Assembly: GCA_030654695.1 (NCBI GenBank)
Contig: JAURWY010000025.1
Location: forward strand, 96,134-160,133
Source: Polaromonas sp.
GTDB lineage: Bacteria; Pseudomonadota; Gammaproteobacteria; Burkholderiales; Burkholderiaceae_C
Direction: 5' to 3'
DNA length: 64,000 nucleotides
Part shown: piece by piece, positions 56,076-64,000 of the stretch
How positions within the stretch are numbered: position 1 is the stretch's first letter
Layout: each line of letters starts with the position of its first letter
Notes under the pieces: model-generated
Seen by the model: only the letters and a program-made list of their open reading frames with translations
The model's database searches: none
Told to the model about the DNA's origin: nothing
Made by a program: the position numbers and the translations under genes

Positions 56076-58018
56076 GCTGCGGCCTTCACAGAAGCAAAGG
56101 TTTTGGCGTCGCCGAGCTTTAGCGTCGCACTGACGCTGCCGCTGCGGCCATCTTCAAACTTCACGACGGTTTCAATGAATTGTTCAGTCTTGCCGCTGTA
56201 CAGCGCATCGACCAGCGGTTGGTACTTTTCGGCGATGAAGCCGCGCCTGACTTTGTTGGTTCGCGTCAGTTCGCCGTCATCGGCGTCCAGCTCTTTATGC
56301 AGCACCAAAAAGCGGCTGACCTGCGAGCCGGCCAGCAGCGCGTCAACGCTCAGGTCGGCATTGACTTTTTCAACGCATTCCTGGATGAGTTGGTAGACCT
56401 CGGGCTTTTGCGCCAAGTCGGTGTAGCCGGCGTAAGGCAGGTTGCGTCGCTCGGCCCAATTGCCAGCAGCATCGAAGTCGATGTTCAGCATGACGCAGAC
56501 TTTTTCACGGCCGTCACCATAAGCCACCGCTTCCTTGATGAAGGGGAAAAACTTCAGCTTGTTTTCGACATACTTGGGCGCGAACATGGCGCCGTCGTTG
56601 GCGCCGCCCTGAATGCGGCCGACGTCTTTGACGCGGTCGATGATCTTCAGATGGCCGCTGGCGTCGATGAAGCCAGCGTCGCTGGTGTGGTACCAGCCGT
56701 CAGCGCTCAGCACCTCGGCGGTGGCGGCTGGATTTTTGTAGTATTCCTTCAGCAGACCAGCTGACTTGACCAAGATTTCGCCGTTGTCGGCGACCTTGAT
56801 TTGCACGCCGCGAATTGGCACGCCCACGGTGTCGGCACGCGCTTGGTCATCGGGTTGCAGGCAGACGAAGACGGCGGTTTCGGTCGAGCCGTACAACTGC
56901 TTGAGGTTGATGCCGATAGAGCGGTAAAAGGTGAAGAGGTCGGGGCCAATCGCCTCGCCTGCCGTGTAGGCTACGCGCACCCGTGAGAAGCCGAGGTTGT
57001 TGCGCAGCGGGCCGTACACCATCAAGTTGCCCAGCCCGTACAGCAGGCTTTGCCAAGCGCCGATGGGTTGACCATTCATGCGGTCAGGGCCGACGCGTTT
57101 GGCTACATCCATGAAGTAGTGAAACATGTGACGTTTGAGGCTGCCGGCGTCTTCCATGCGGATCATCACGCTGGTCAGCAGGCCTTCAAAAACACGCGGT
57201 GGAGCGAAGTAATAAGTTGGTCCGACTTCCTTCAAATCGATGGTGACGGTGCTGGCGTTTTCGGGGCAGTTGACGACGTAGCCGCAGCACAGCCATTGCG
57301 CATAACTGAAAATGTTTTGACCGATCCAAGCCGGTGGTAGATAGGCCAAAACCTCTTCATTTGAGCTGAGCTTGTCGAATTCAGCACCGGCTTCTGCGCG
57401 GTCCAGCAAGGTGCTGTGCGTGTGCACCACGCCCTTCGGGTTGCCCGTGGTGCCAGAGGTGAAAAACATGGCTGCGACTTCGCCCGGTTGGCCTTTGTCG
57501 ATTTCACCGGCGAAAAAGTGCGGGTGGCTTTGTGCAAACACGCGGCCCGCGTCAATCAGCGCGTCGAGCGAGCTGAGACCGGGCTCTTCGTAGTTGCGCA
57601 GCCCGCGCGGCTCGTCGTAAATCAGGGTGGCCAAGTCAGGGCAGCGGTCACGGATCTCTAACAGCTTGTCGACTTGCTCTTGGTCTTCCACCATCGCCAA
57701 GCGCACATCGGCGTTGGTGATGGGGAACACGCATTCGGCACCCACGGCATCTTGGTACAGCGGAATCGGAATAGCGCCAAGCGCTTGCCCGGCCAGCATG
57801 GTGGCGTACAGCCGGGGCCGATTGGCGCCAATGACGACCATGTGCTCACCGCGCGTCAGTCCGGCCAAGTGCAGGCCGCAGGCGATGTGCTCAACCAAAC
57901 TGGCCATGTTGGCCCAGCTGTGGGCTTGCCAGATGCCGTATTCTTTTTCGCGCATGGCCGGCGCGTCCGGGCGTTCGGCGGCGTGTTTCAGGAGCAGTCT
58001 GGGAAACGTGGTCTGCAT
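56072..58018 (-). CDS. Long-chain acyl-CoA synthetase-like AMP-binding enzyme
   Basis: A 648-residue adenylate-forming ligase (FadD/ACSL-like). The phosphate loop MFFTSGTTGNPKGVVHTH is near residue 190, LYGSTETAVFVCLQP near 370 (Y-x-S-T-E motif), and WYHTSDAGFIDASGHLKIIDRVKDV near 445. Long length and C-terminal extension are usual for this ABC-associated group. It heads the leftward liv operon and lies divergent from a Crp/Fnr gene. It should turn the imported acid into a CoA thioester. Confidence 0.93.
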   Translation of the reverse strand: MQTTFPRLLLKHAAERPDAPAMREKEYGIWQAHSWANMASLVEHIACGLHLAGLTRGEHMVVIGANRPRLYATMLAGQALGAIPIPLYQDAVGAECVFPITNADVRLAMVEDQEQVDKLLEIRDRCPDLATLIYDEPRGLRNYEEPGLSSLDALIDAGRVFAQSHPHFFAGEIDKGQPGEVAAMFFTSGTTGNPKGVVHTHSTLLDRAEAGAEFDKLSSNEEVLAYLPPAWIGQNIFSYAQWLCCGYVVNCPENASTVTIDLKEVGPTYYFAPPRVFEGLLTSVMIRMEDAGSLKRHMFHYFMDVAKRVGPDRMNGQPIGAWQSLLYGLGNLMVYGPLRNNLGFSRVRVAYTAGEAIGPDLFTFYRSIGINLKQLYGSTETAVFVCLQPDDQARADTVGVPIRGVQIKVADNGEILVKSAGLLKEYYKNPAATAEVLSADGWYHTSDAGFIDASGHLKIIDRVKDVGRIQGGANDGAMFAPKYVENKLKFFPFIKEAVAYGDGREKVCVMLNIDFDAAGNWAERRNLPYAGYTDLAQKPEVYQLIQECVEKVNADLSVDALLAGSQVSRFLVLHKELDADDGELTRTNKVRRGFIAEKYQPLVDALYSGKTEQFIETVVKFEDGRSGSVSATLKLGDAKTFASVKAAA

Positions 58019-58104
58019 GGGCTGGATCTCTCTTGCTAGCGGTCCGGATGGACGTTCATAAGCACAGTTACGACGCGGATACTACGACTCGGTTTGACGC
58101 CGAC

Positions 58105-58122
58105 TTGTCAGTCAGGCGACAA
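58105..58122. promoter_or_regulatory. Inverted repeat in the divergent ligase-Crp region
   Basis: TTGTC (58105-58109) faces GACAA (58118-58122) across 8 bases in the 274-base gap between the FadD-like ligase and the Crp/Fnr gene. A second, GGACT...AGTCC, lies near 58143-58159. Either may be the operator for the divergent regulator. The rest of this gap has no gene. Confidence 0.4.
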
Positions 58123-58292
58123 AGTAAGGGTCTATCCTCTCGGGACTTTCCCGTAGTCCGTTCTCAGCCTGACCCGTTACGCTCAGCCGTTGAATAGAAG
58201 CCGCGTCGATGCTATTAATTCGAACTGATCTGCGTGCATTTTTTATGGGTATTTAGTAGTTCGTTTTTTCCTCTAAACCGTCTAAATCGTTC

Positions 58293-59018
58293 ATGCATCT
58301 TCAACTCGTCGCCAGCCACGATCTGTCCTTGCATCAGAGGCGCCGGAGACCTACGTTTGCTGAACTGCAGGGCATACCGTGGTTGCCTTTGTTGCTGCCG
58401 ATGGAGCGCGAGCGTGCTGAAGCCGAGCTGCTGGTGGGCGATGCTGAGGCGGGTGATTTCATCTGCCGTATCGGCAAGCCTGTCACCTACTGGTTTGGCG
58501 TGGTCGAGGGCTTGCTTAAAATGAGCGCCGACAGCGCGCAAGGCATGACCATGACCTTCACCGGCGTGCCGCCGGGCGGTTGGTTTGGTGAGGGCACGGC
58601 ACTTAAACGGGAGCCTTTTCGCTACAACATCCAAGCGCTCCGAAAGAGCGTTGTGGCGGGGCTGCCACTGGAGACTTTTCATTGGCTGCTGGACCATTCC
58701 ATTGGTTTTAACCGCTTTGTCATGAACCAGCTCAATGAGCGGCTGGGGCAGTTCATTGCGGCGCGGGAAATTGACCGCATGAACAATCCCGACCTGCGTG
58801 TGGCGCGCAGCTTGGCTGCGCTGTTCAACCCGGTGCTTTACCCTGGCGTTGGCGATATTCTGCGCATCACGCAGCAGGAGCTGGCGTATCTGGTCGGGCT
58901 GTCACGGCAGCGCGTCAACGAGGCTTTGAGTGCCTTGCAGGCTCAGGGCACGATCCGCATTGAATACGGTGGCTTGCGGGTGCTGGACTTGGCGGCGCTG
59001 CGCAGCAGTATTCAGTGA
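58293..59018 (+). CDS. Crp/Fnr family transcription regulator (divergent from acyl-CoA ligase)
   Basis: A 241-residue regulator with an N-terminal beta-roll (residues about 20-130, VTYWFGVVEGLLKMSADSAQ) and a C-terminal winged helix near 190-230 (ITQQELAYLVGLSRQRVNEALSALQAQGTIRIEYGG). It lacks Fnr-type N-terminal cysteines. It is probably the local regulator of the divergent liv-ligase cluster, responding to a CoA thioester or small ligand. The Crp/Fnr protein encoded near 45-46 kb is clearly a different one. Confidence 0.92.
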   Translation: MHLQLVASHDLSLHQRRRRPTFAELQGIPWLPLLLPMERERAEAELLVGDAEAGDFICRIGKPVTYWFGVVEGLLKMSADSAQGMTMTFTGVPPGGWFGEGTALKREPFRYNIQALRKSVVAGLPLETFHWLLDHSIGFNRFVMNQLNERLGQFIAAREIDRMNNPDLRVARSLAALFNPVLYPGVGDILRITQQELAYLVGLSRQRVNEALSALQAQGTIRIEYGGLRVLDLAALRSSIQ

Positions 59019-59074
59019 CGCGCTGTTCGAGCCGATCGAATCGTTCTCGTCGTCTTGTTGCAAAATAGAGGGTC

Positions 59075-59911
59075 ATGACTGAACCTCTCCCCCCTTCCGG
59101 CGCTCGCCGCATTCCCAAGCCCGTGACGTCTGCCGCGGCGCCCGGTAGCGGCGCTCCTGCCACCATCCGACTGAACAAACGCATGGCCGAACTCGGCATG
59201 TGTTCGCGCCGCGAGGCCGACGACTGGATCGACAGGGGCTGGGTCCGTGTCAACGGCAAACCGGCCTTGATGGGGCAACCGGTTTCGCCCAGCGATCGTA
59301 TTGAAGTGGCGCAGCAGGCCGAGCATCAGCAGCGCCAGCAGGTCACCATTCTGATCAACAAACCGGTGGGTTATGTGAGTGGTCAAGCTGAAGACGGACA
59401 TGAGCCGGCGGTGGTGCTGGTGCAGCCGCAAAACCGCTGGACTGAATGCAACAGCCGCATGCGCTGGGGCCACGAGCAGTTGCGCGGTTTGGCGCCAGCT
59501 GGCCGCCTCGACATTGATTCCATCGGCCTCCTCGTGCTGACGCAGGACGGTCGGGTAGCGCGCCAGCTGATTGGCGAAGACTCGGAGATGGAAAAAGAAT
59601 ATTTGGTGCGCGTGAGTTATGGCGCTGAAACGGTGAACGTGCAAGGCGCTTTTCCGGCCGATCAGTTGAAGCGTTTGTGTCATGGCCTGAGCTTGGACGG
59701 CGTGGCGCTGAAGCCTGCACAAGTGTCTTGGCAAAACCCTGAGCAACTCCGCTTCGTGCTGAAAGAAGGCAAGAAGCGGCAGATTCGCCGCATGTGTGAG
59801 CAGGTCGGTCTGTTCGTCACCGGGCTCAAGCGGGTCCGTATCGGCCGCGTCAATTTAGGCCACTTGCCGGTTGGGCAGTGGCGCTATTTGGCTTCTCACG
59901 AGCGGTTCTAA
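59075..59911 (+). CDS. 23S rRNA pseudouridine synthase, RluB/RluF type
   Basis: A 278-residue enzyme. An S4-like RNA-binding domain (IRLNKRMAELGMCSRREADDWIDRGWVRVNG, residues 28-58) is followed by the catalytic domain with Asp in GRLDIDSIGLLVLTQDG near 150. KEGKKRQIRRMCEQVG near 230 is the family's C-terminal motif. Between RluB and RluF I lean to RluF, but cannot decide. The start is at ATG 59075, 57 bases after the Crp/Fnr gene. Confidence 0.93.
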   Translation: MTEPLPPSGARRIPKPVTSAAAPGSGAPATIRLNKRMAELGMCSRREADDWIDRGWVRVNGKPALMGQPVSPSDRIEVAQQAEHQQRQQVTILINKPVGYVSGQAEDGHEPAVVLVQPQNRWTECNSRMRWGHEQLRGLAPAGRLDIDSIGLLVLTQDGRVARQLIGEDSEMEKEYLVRVSYGAETVNVQGAFPADQLKRLCHGLSLDGVALKPAQVSWQNPEQLRFVLKEGKKRQIRRMCEQVGLFVTGLKRVRIGRVNLGHLPVGQWRYLASHERF

Positions 59912-59940
59912 CGCCACAATGCAGGCCGGTTTTGTTGGCG

Positions 59941-61584
59941 TTAGGACAGCGGCCGCGCCGAGCTCTCAATGGCGTAGCGCGTGACCACGGGTGGGCTTGG
60001 GGCAATATGAAAAGCCAGTTTGCTGTCACGTAAGGCCACGTCGGCGGCTGTGACACGATCAAAACGTCGCAAGTGCTCGGTCCATGATTCGTCGACGACT
60101 TGTTCGACATAACGGCCGGGTTCGCCCAAGTCATGTAGCAACTCCCAGCTCAGGGCGCCTTGGCGCAGCCGGCTGCGACGACTTTGCTGCATGAGCGCCA
60201 CAAATGCGGCGGCGCGGGTTGGGTCAATTCGATAGTCGAAGGTCACGACAACGTGGCCGGTTGGTGGTGCTGTTTGCCCCTCTGGAACTTTGAACTCTCG
60301 CGATGGCGTCAGGTCTTCTTGCTGTCCAGAGTCGTTCATCAGACGGATCGCTAAAAACATGGCGATGCTGCCAGTCACGGCCGCAATCACCAAGCTCACC
60401 GTCAAAGAACTCACGGTTGCCACCTGTCCCCACAGTGCTGCGCCAAACGCGCTACCACCCATGATGGCCATTTGATACATCGACATACCGCGCGCTCGAA
60501 CCCAGTCGGGTAGCGCCAATTGTGCTGAAACGCTCAGGCTGTTGGCGGTGCACAGCCAAGCCATGCCGCCCAAAAACATGGCCGGCGTTGCTATGTACAC
60601 ATTGGGTGCAAAAGCCATCACCAAGGTGGCAAAGGACTGCAGTAGTGTGCCTGTCAGGACAAGTCGGTTGCCAGATAAAAACTGACGCAACCGCGGTAAC
60701 AGCATCACCAACGTGATGGCGCCGGCACCCATAGACGCCAGCAGCAGGGTAAAGGTGCCTGCGTCGCCACCTTTCAGCCGCCTGGCGAGCAAAGGCAAAA
60801 GCGCGAGCAGTGCAGTTGAGTGTAAAAAGAACAGCGATACGCGGATGAAAATGGATCTAAGGCGCGCAGATTGGCTGACGAATTGCATGCCGACGCGCAT
60901 GGCGCTGAGCAAGCGCTCGCGACCCAGTGGGCTGGGCGAATGCTCGCGACGCCAGCGCATGATGACAAATCCAGAGATCACGGACAGCACGGCGTTCAGG
61001 ACAAAGACATAGGCGGTTCCGGCGCTAGCGATCAAAGCACCCGCCACCAGCGGGCCGATGATGCGCGATGCATTCATCGCGACGCCATTGAGGGCGAGAG
61101 CACTTGGCAGCTGCGGCCGTGGTACGACTTCAGGGATCAGCGCAGAAAAAACCGGCCAGCGCATCGCCAAGCCAATGCCGTTGGCAAAGGTCAGTGCTAA
61201 TAGCAGTGGTGGCGTGATGATGTCGAGCAACACCGCCATGCACAGGACCACAGCGGTGCCAGCCAGCCAGAACTGCGTGATGATGAAGTAACGCCGCCGG
61301 TCAAGAATGTCAGCCAGCGCCCCGCTCGGCAAGCCCAACAAAAACACCGGCAGCGTTGATGCGGTTTGCACCAAGGCGACCCAGATCGGCGCGGTGGTCA
61401 GTGACGTCATCATCCATGCGGCGGCGACGTCATTCATCCACATCGAAATGTTGGCGGCCAGCCAAGTGCACCACAGCATGCGGAACACTGGGATTTTCAG
61501 TGGACCCCAAACGGACTGAAGTGCGGCAGGTGCTGCGACTACCGCTTGGTTGGCGGTTGAAGCAGCGTCAGGAGAGGCTGGCAT
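59941..61584 (-). CDS. MFS exporter with soluble C-terminal domain (MFS_3-type)
   Basis: A 547-residue protein of the EntS-like / transmembrane secretion effector group. About 12 membrane segments fill residues 30-420 (first segment FRMLWCTWLAANISMWMNDVAAAWMMTS). The last 110 residues (GHVVVTFDYRIDPTRAAAFVALMQQSRRSRLRQG) are soluble and look like an antibiotic-biosynthesis-monooxygenase (dimeric alpha-beta barrel) fold, a normal part of this family. The cargo is unknown, possibly a siderophore or drug. It stands alone, converging on the pseudouridine synthase gene. Confidence 0.9.
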   Translation of the reverse strand: MPASPDAASTANQAVVAAPAALQSVWGPLKIPVFRMLWCTWLAANISMWMNDVAAAWMMTSLTTAPIWVALVQTASTLPVFLLGLPSGALADILDRRRYFIITQFWLAGTAVVLCMAVLLDIITPPLLLALTFANGIGLAMRWPVFSALIPEVVPRPQLPSALALNGVAMNASRIIGPLVAGALIASAGTAYVFVLNAVLSVISGFVIMRWRREHSPSPLGRERLLSAMRVGMQFVSQSARLRSIFIRVSLFFLHSTALLALLPLLARRLKGGDAGTFTLLLASMGAGAITLVMLLPRLRQFLSGNRLVLTGTLLQSFATLVMAFAPNVYIATPAMFLGGMAWLCTANSLSVSAQLALPDWVRARGMSMYQMAIMGGSAFGAALWGQVATVSSLTVSLVIAAVTGSIAMFLAIRLMNDSGQQEDLTPSREFKVPEGQTAPPTGHVVVTFDYRIDPTRAAAFVALMQQSRRSRLRQGALSWELLHDLGEPGRYVEQVVDESWTEHLRRFDRVTAADVALRDSKLAFHIAPSPPVVTRYAIESSARPLS

Positions 61585-61632
61585 GTTTAGCTTGGTTAGC
61601 GAGTGGCGCTGCGTTAGGTGATGACTTCGAGT

Positions 61633-63552
61633 TTAGACCGACAGCGTTTCCCAGCGTTGTAAGGCGGTCATCAAATCTTCTTCGAGCTTGCTGTTGCGGG
61701 CATTGAGTTCGGCGGCCCGCTTGGCGTCACGGGTGTAGAGCGTGCCGTCATAGAGTTCTTGCTCGATCGCCTTTTGCTGTGACTCCAGCTGGGTGATGAG
61801 GGCGGGTAAAACTTCCAGCTCGCGTTGGTCTTTGTAGCTGAGCTTTTTCTTCGGGGCATCTGTCTCAGCTTTAGCCGCAGCCGGTGCAGCTTTGTTGGCG
61901 CTCGCGGCTTTTGCCGCTGGTGCAGCCTTGCCGCCAGTGATCTGTGCTGCGCGCTTGGATTGCGTGATCCAGTCGGTGACGCCGCCTTCGTATTCGCGCC
62001 AAAAGCCTGGGTTCTCTGGCGTTCCTTCGTAGGCGATGGTGCTGGTGACCACGTTGTCCAAAAATCGCCGATCGTGGCTGACTAAAAACACGGTGCCCTC
62101 GTAGTTCTGCAGCAAATCTTCCAGCAACTCCAAGGTGTCGATGTCCAAGTCGTTGGTCGGTTCATCGAGCACCAGAACGTTAGCCGGCCGGGCGAAAAGG
62201 CGCGCCAATAGCAAGCGATTTCGTTCACCGCCCGAGAGCGTGCGAACAGGAGAATTGGCGCGCGCTGGCGAGAACAAGAAATCTGTCAGATAGCTCTTGA
62301 CGTGCTTTTTCTGGCCATTGATCTCAACCCATTCACTGCCGGGGCTGATGAAGTCTTCGAGCGTGGCGTCAAGATCAAGCGCATCACGCATCTGGTCAAA
62401 ATAAGCCACCTGTAAATTGGCACCTTGACGAATCTTGCCAGGCGGTTGCGTCACGTCAGGCTGCAATTCACCTAGGATCAGTTTAAGCAAAGTCGTCTTG
62501 CCGGCACCGTTCGGTCCCAGCAAACCGATCTTGTCGCCACGTAGCAAAGTGCCGGTGAAGTGGCTGACGATGATTTTTTCAGCGCCCGGGTGGCCGAAGC
62601 TTAAGGAGACATCGGTCAACTCGGCCACGATCTTGCCGCTCTTCTCGCCGCTGGATACATCCAGATTGACGCGGCCGACAGCATCGCGTCGGGCTGAACG
62701 GGTATCGCGCAGCGTTTCAAGCCGCCCGATGCGCGCCACACTGCGCGTGCGACGAGCCTCAACCCCTTTGCGGATCCAGATCTCTTCTTGTGCCAGCAGC
62801 TTGTCAGCCTTGGCGTTGATCACCGCCTCTTGAGCCATCTGATCTTCTTTGGTGATCAGGTACTGCGCAAAGTTGCCCGGGTAGCTGCGCAGTTTGCCGC
62901 GGTCCAGCTCGACGATGACGGTGGCGACTTGGTCCAAAAAGGCGCGATCATGGGTGATGGTGATGATGCTGCCATTGAAGTTGACCAGCAGTTCTTCAAG
63001 CCAAGCGATGGAATCGAGGTCCAAGTGGTTGGTTGGCTCGTCAAGTAGCAGTACGTCAGGCTTGGCGACCAAGGCTTGGGCCAACGCCACACGCTTTTTG
63101 GTGCCGCCTGAGAGCGAACCGACGATGGCATCTTTGTCTAGGTGCAGACGATGCAGCGTTTCTTCGACGCGCTGCTCCCAATTCCAGCCGTCCAATGCTT
63201 CAATCTCTGACTGCAAGGTGTCAAGGTCAGTGTGTTCATCCGCAGCAAGGTATTGTTCAACCACTTGCCGCGTGCGCGCGAGTCCTGCGCTGGCCGCGTT
63301 GAATACAGTGGCGTGCGGGTCAAGACTGGGTTCCTGTGGAACATAAGCGATGCGCAGGTTTTGCTGAAGCTGCAAGGTGCCGTCATCGGCCTTCTCCAAT
63401 CCGGCCAAAATCTTCAACAAGGAAGACTTGCCCGTACCGTTGCGGCCGATCAAGCCAATGCGTTGGTTGTTTTCGAGTGAAAAATCTGCGTGGTCCAGCA
63501 GCGCGACGTGCCCAAAAGCGAGTTGGGCGTCTAAAAGAGTAATGAGTGCCAT
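61633..63552 (-). CDS. uup: ABC-F family ATPase, Uup type
   Basis: A 639-residue soluble protein with two ABC domains and no membrane part. First Walker A GRNGTGKSS is near residue 36, signature LSGGTKKRVALAQAL near 142, second Walker A GPNGAGKTT near 347, and second signature LSGGERNRLLLARL near 437. The linker and long Ala/Lys-rich C-terminal coiled coil (about 550-639) match Uup, which acts on ribosomes and Holliday-type DNA. It stands 49 bases from the MFS gene on the same strand. Confidence 0.93.
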   Translation of the reverse strand: MALITLLDAQLAFGHVALLDHADFSLENNQRIGLIGRNGTGKSSLLKILAGLEKADDGTLQLQQNLRIAYVPQEPSLDPHATVFNAASAGLARTRQVVEQYLAADEHTDLDTLQSEIEALDGWNWEQRVEETLHRLHLDKDAIVGSLSGGTKKRVALAQALVAKPDVLLLDEPTNHLDLDSIAWLEELLVNFNGSIITITHDRAFLDQVATVIVELDRGKLRSYPGNFAQYLITKEDQMAQEAVINAKADKLLAQEEIWIRKGVEARRTRSVARIGRLETLRDTRSARRDAVGRVNLDVSSGEKSGKIVAELTDVSLSFGHPGAEKIIVSHFTGTLLRGDKIGLLGPNGAGKTTLLKLILGELQPDVTQPPGKIRQGANLQVAYFDQMRDALDLDATLEDFISPGSEWVEINGQKKHVKSYLTDFLFSPARANSPVRTLSGGERNRLLLARLFARPANVLVLDEPTNDLDIDTLELLEDLLQNYEGTVFLVSHDRRFLDNVVTSTIAYEGTPENPGFWREYEGGVTDWITQSKRAAQITGGKAAPAAKAASANKAAPAAAKAETDAPKKKLSYKDQRELEVLPALITQLESQQKAIEQELYDGTLYTRDAKRAAELNARNSKLEEDLMTALQRWETLSV

Positions 63553-63768
63553 ATAAGGAGCGCATTATCCCGTCAAGAGAAGGAATGCGCGCAGAGGGGC
63601 TAGGACACTCAAGCAAGCGAAAAAAAGGAGGGGTGTCCATCTCGCACGTTAGCAGGGCCAGATTGGCAGGCGTTCATGGACAGACTACCTATAGCCGCTT
63701 GAGGCGGTGCCGAAAGTAGCGCGGAATGGGCGCTCTGCAGAGATTAGTGACTTATCTTTGAGAAATCT
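63553..63768. other. Non-coding stretch between uup and the rRNA promoters
   Basis: No gene is seen. It contains the leftward uup promoter region (unclear boxes) and GC-rich palindromic stretches such as GCCGCTTGAGGCGGTGCC near 63690-63707. AT-rich patches near 63735-63770 may serve as UP elements for the first rRNA promoter. Confidence 0.5.
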
Positions 63769-63797
63769 TTGCGCGCCCACAAAAGCGGTGATATGAT
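63769..63797 (+). promoter_or_regulatory. rRNA operon promoter P1
   Basis: TTGCGC (63769-63774), 17 bases, TATGAT (63792-63797). Four bases later the sequence GGCTCAGCTG begins, identical in place to that after P2. The GC-rich start region is typical of promoters under stringent control. Confidence 0.7.
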
Positions 63798-63876
63798 TGC
63801 TGGCTCAGCTGGTGACGGTGACGCGAAGTACAAACAACAAGCGCCGACAGCAGCAGATAAAAAACTTCAAAATTAT

Positions 63877-63906
63877 TTGACACGGATGAAAAATCCGGTA
63901 TATAAT
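63877..63906 (+). promoter_or_regulatory. rRNA operon promoter P2
   Basis: TTGACA (63877-63882) and TATAAT (63901-63906), both perfect consensus, with an 18-base spacer that itself holds an inverted repeat, CGGAT-GAAAA-ATCCG. AT-rich DNA (AAAAAACTTCAAAATTATT) lies just upstream as an UP element. The strength fits an rrn operon. Confidence 0.88.
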
Positions 63907-63910
63907 TCGA

Positions 63911-64000
63911 GGCTCAGCTGATTACAGCTAACGACGCAGCAAGGTGGCTTCAGGCCGCTGAGTCAAGTCAGGATCATTAAAAATTTACAGCCGATAAGTA
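63911..64000 (+). rRNA. Leader of 16S rRNA operon (16S gene beyond the window)
   Basis: The leader from P2 ends with ATCATTAAAAATT (63973-63985), a boxA-like antitermination element, and then TACAGCCGATAAGT, a sequence I recognise from the region just upstream of 16S genes in Comamonadaceae. Hairpin arms around 63942-63972 may belong to processing stems. The mature 16S gene is not in the window, so this entry is an inference from the leader. Confidence 0.82.

Noticed and set aside
59941..61584. Novel fusion of MFS exporter with a monooxygenase-like domain
   Set aside because: The C-terminal soluble domain is a normal part of the MFS_3 family, so it is not a new fusion.

Overview
The window looks like chromosome of a Burkholderiales betaproteobacterium, most likely family Comamonadaceae. 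The GC content is high. The L14-to-L17 ribosomal order has secY directly followed by rpmJ, without infA. Bug-type substrate-binding proteins are present, and OxyR follows recG. A GC-rich intergenic repeat between the livM and livH genes resembles ones I remember from that family. No genome search was possible, so the genus is left open.

Layout. 1-1.2 kb: a complete tyrosine-recombinase integrase at what is probably the right edge of an integrated element. 1.2-8.4 kb: mostly housekeeping genes (moaC, an M48 protease, a TerC-family gene behind a manganese-type yybP-ykoY riboswitch, two small DUF proteins, purB, a GST). 8.4-15.6 kb: an eight-gene leftward operon with several translationally coupled junctions (FAD oxidoreductase, DUF1365, cyclopropane-type fatty-acid methyltransferase, chalcone-isomerase-like protein, MFS transporter, DUF3833 lipoprotein, SDR, NTF2-like). 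It probably modifies membrane lipids under oxidative or light stress. 15.7-25.5 kb: glutathione peroxidase, a ferritin-like diiron protein, queA-tgt, recG-oxyR, dps-ubiA, a tiny basic exported protein and proC.

25.6-35.7 kb is a complete glycerol regulon: glpK-glpR transcribed leftward; an ABC glycerol importer glpSTPQ, DUF2160 (glpU) and glpV transcribed rightward; then glpD. The 160-bp divergent region holds repeated TTAAAACGAA motifs that are good GlpR operator candidates. The two ATPases have complementary defects, so only one ATP site should be fully active.

35.8-44.9 kb is the spc and alpha ribosomal cluster from rplN to rplQ. It starts at its own promoter with a structured leader and has unusually long, hairpin-containing gaps around rpsD and rpoA. 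It ends in an initiator tRNA with its own TATAAT box and a terminator. The rest of the S10 operon is not next to it.

45-47.2 kb holds a Crp/Fnr regulator, a 2OG-Fe dioxygenase and a DUF1840 protein. 47.2-59 kb is a leftward uptake and CoA-activation cluster: two Bug-type binding proteins, a PaaK-like ligase, a five-part Liv-type ABC transporter and a FadD-like ligase, with a divergent Crp/Fnr regulator. It also contains a BIME-like inverted REP pair. 59-63.6 kb: an RluB/F-type pseudouridine synthase, an MFS exporter and an ABC-F protein. The last 240 bases carry two tandem strong promoters and the leader of an rRNA operon whose 16S gene should begin just past the window.
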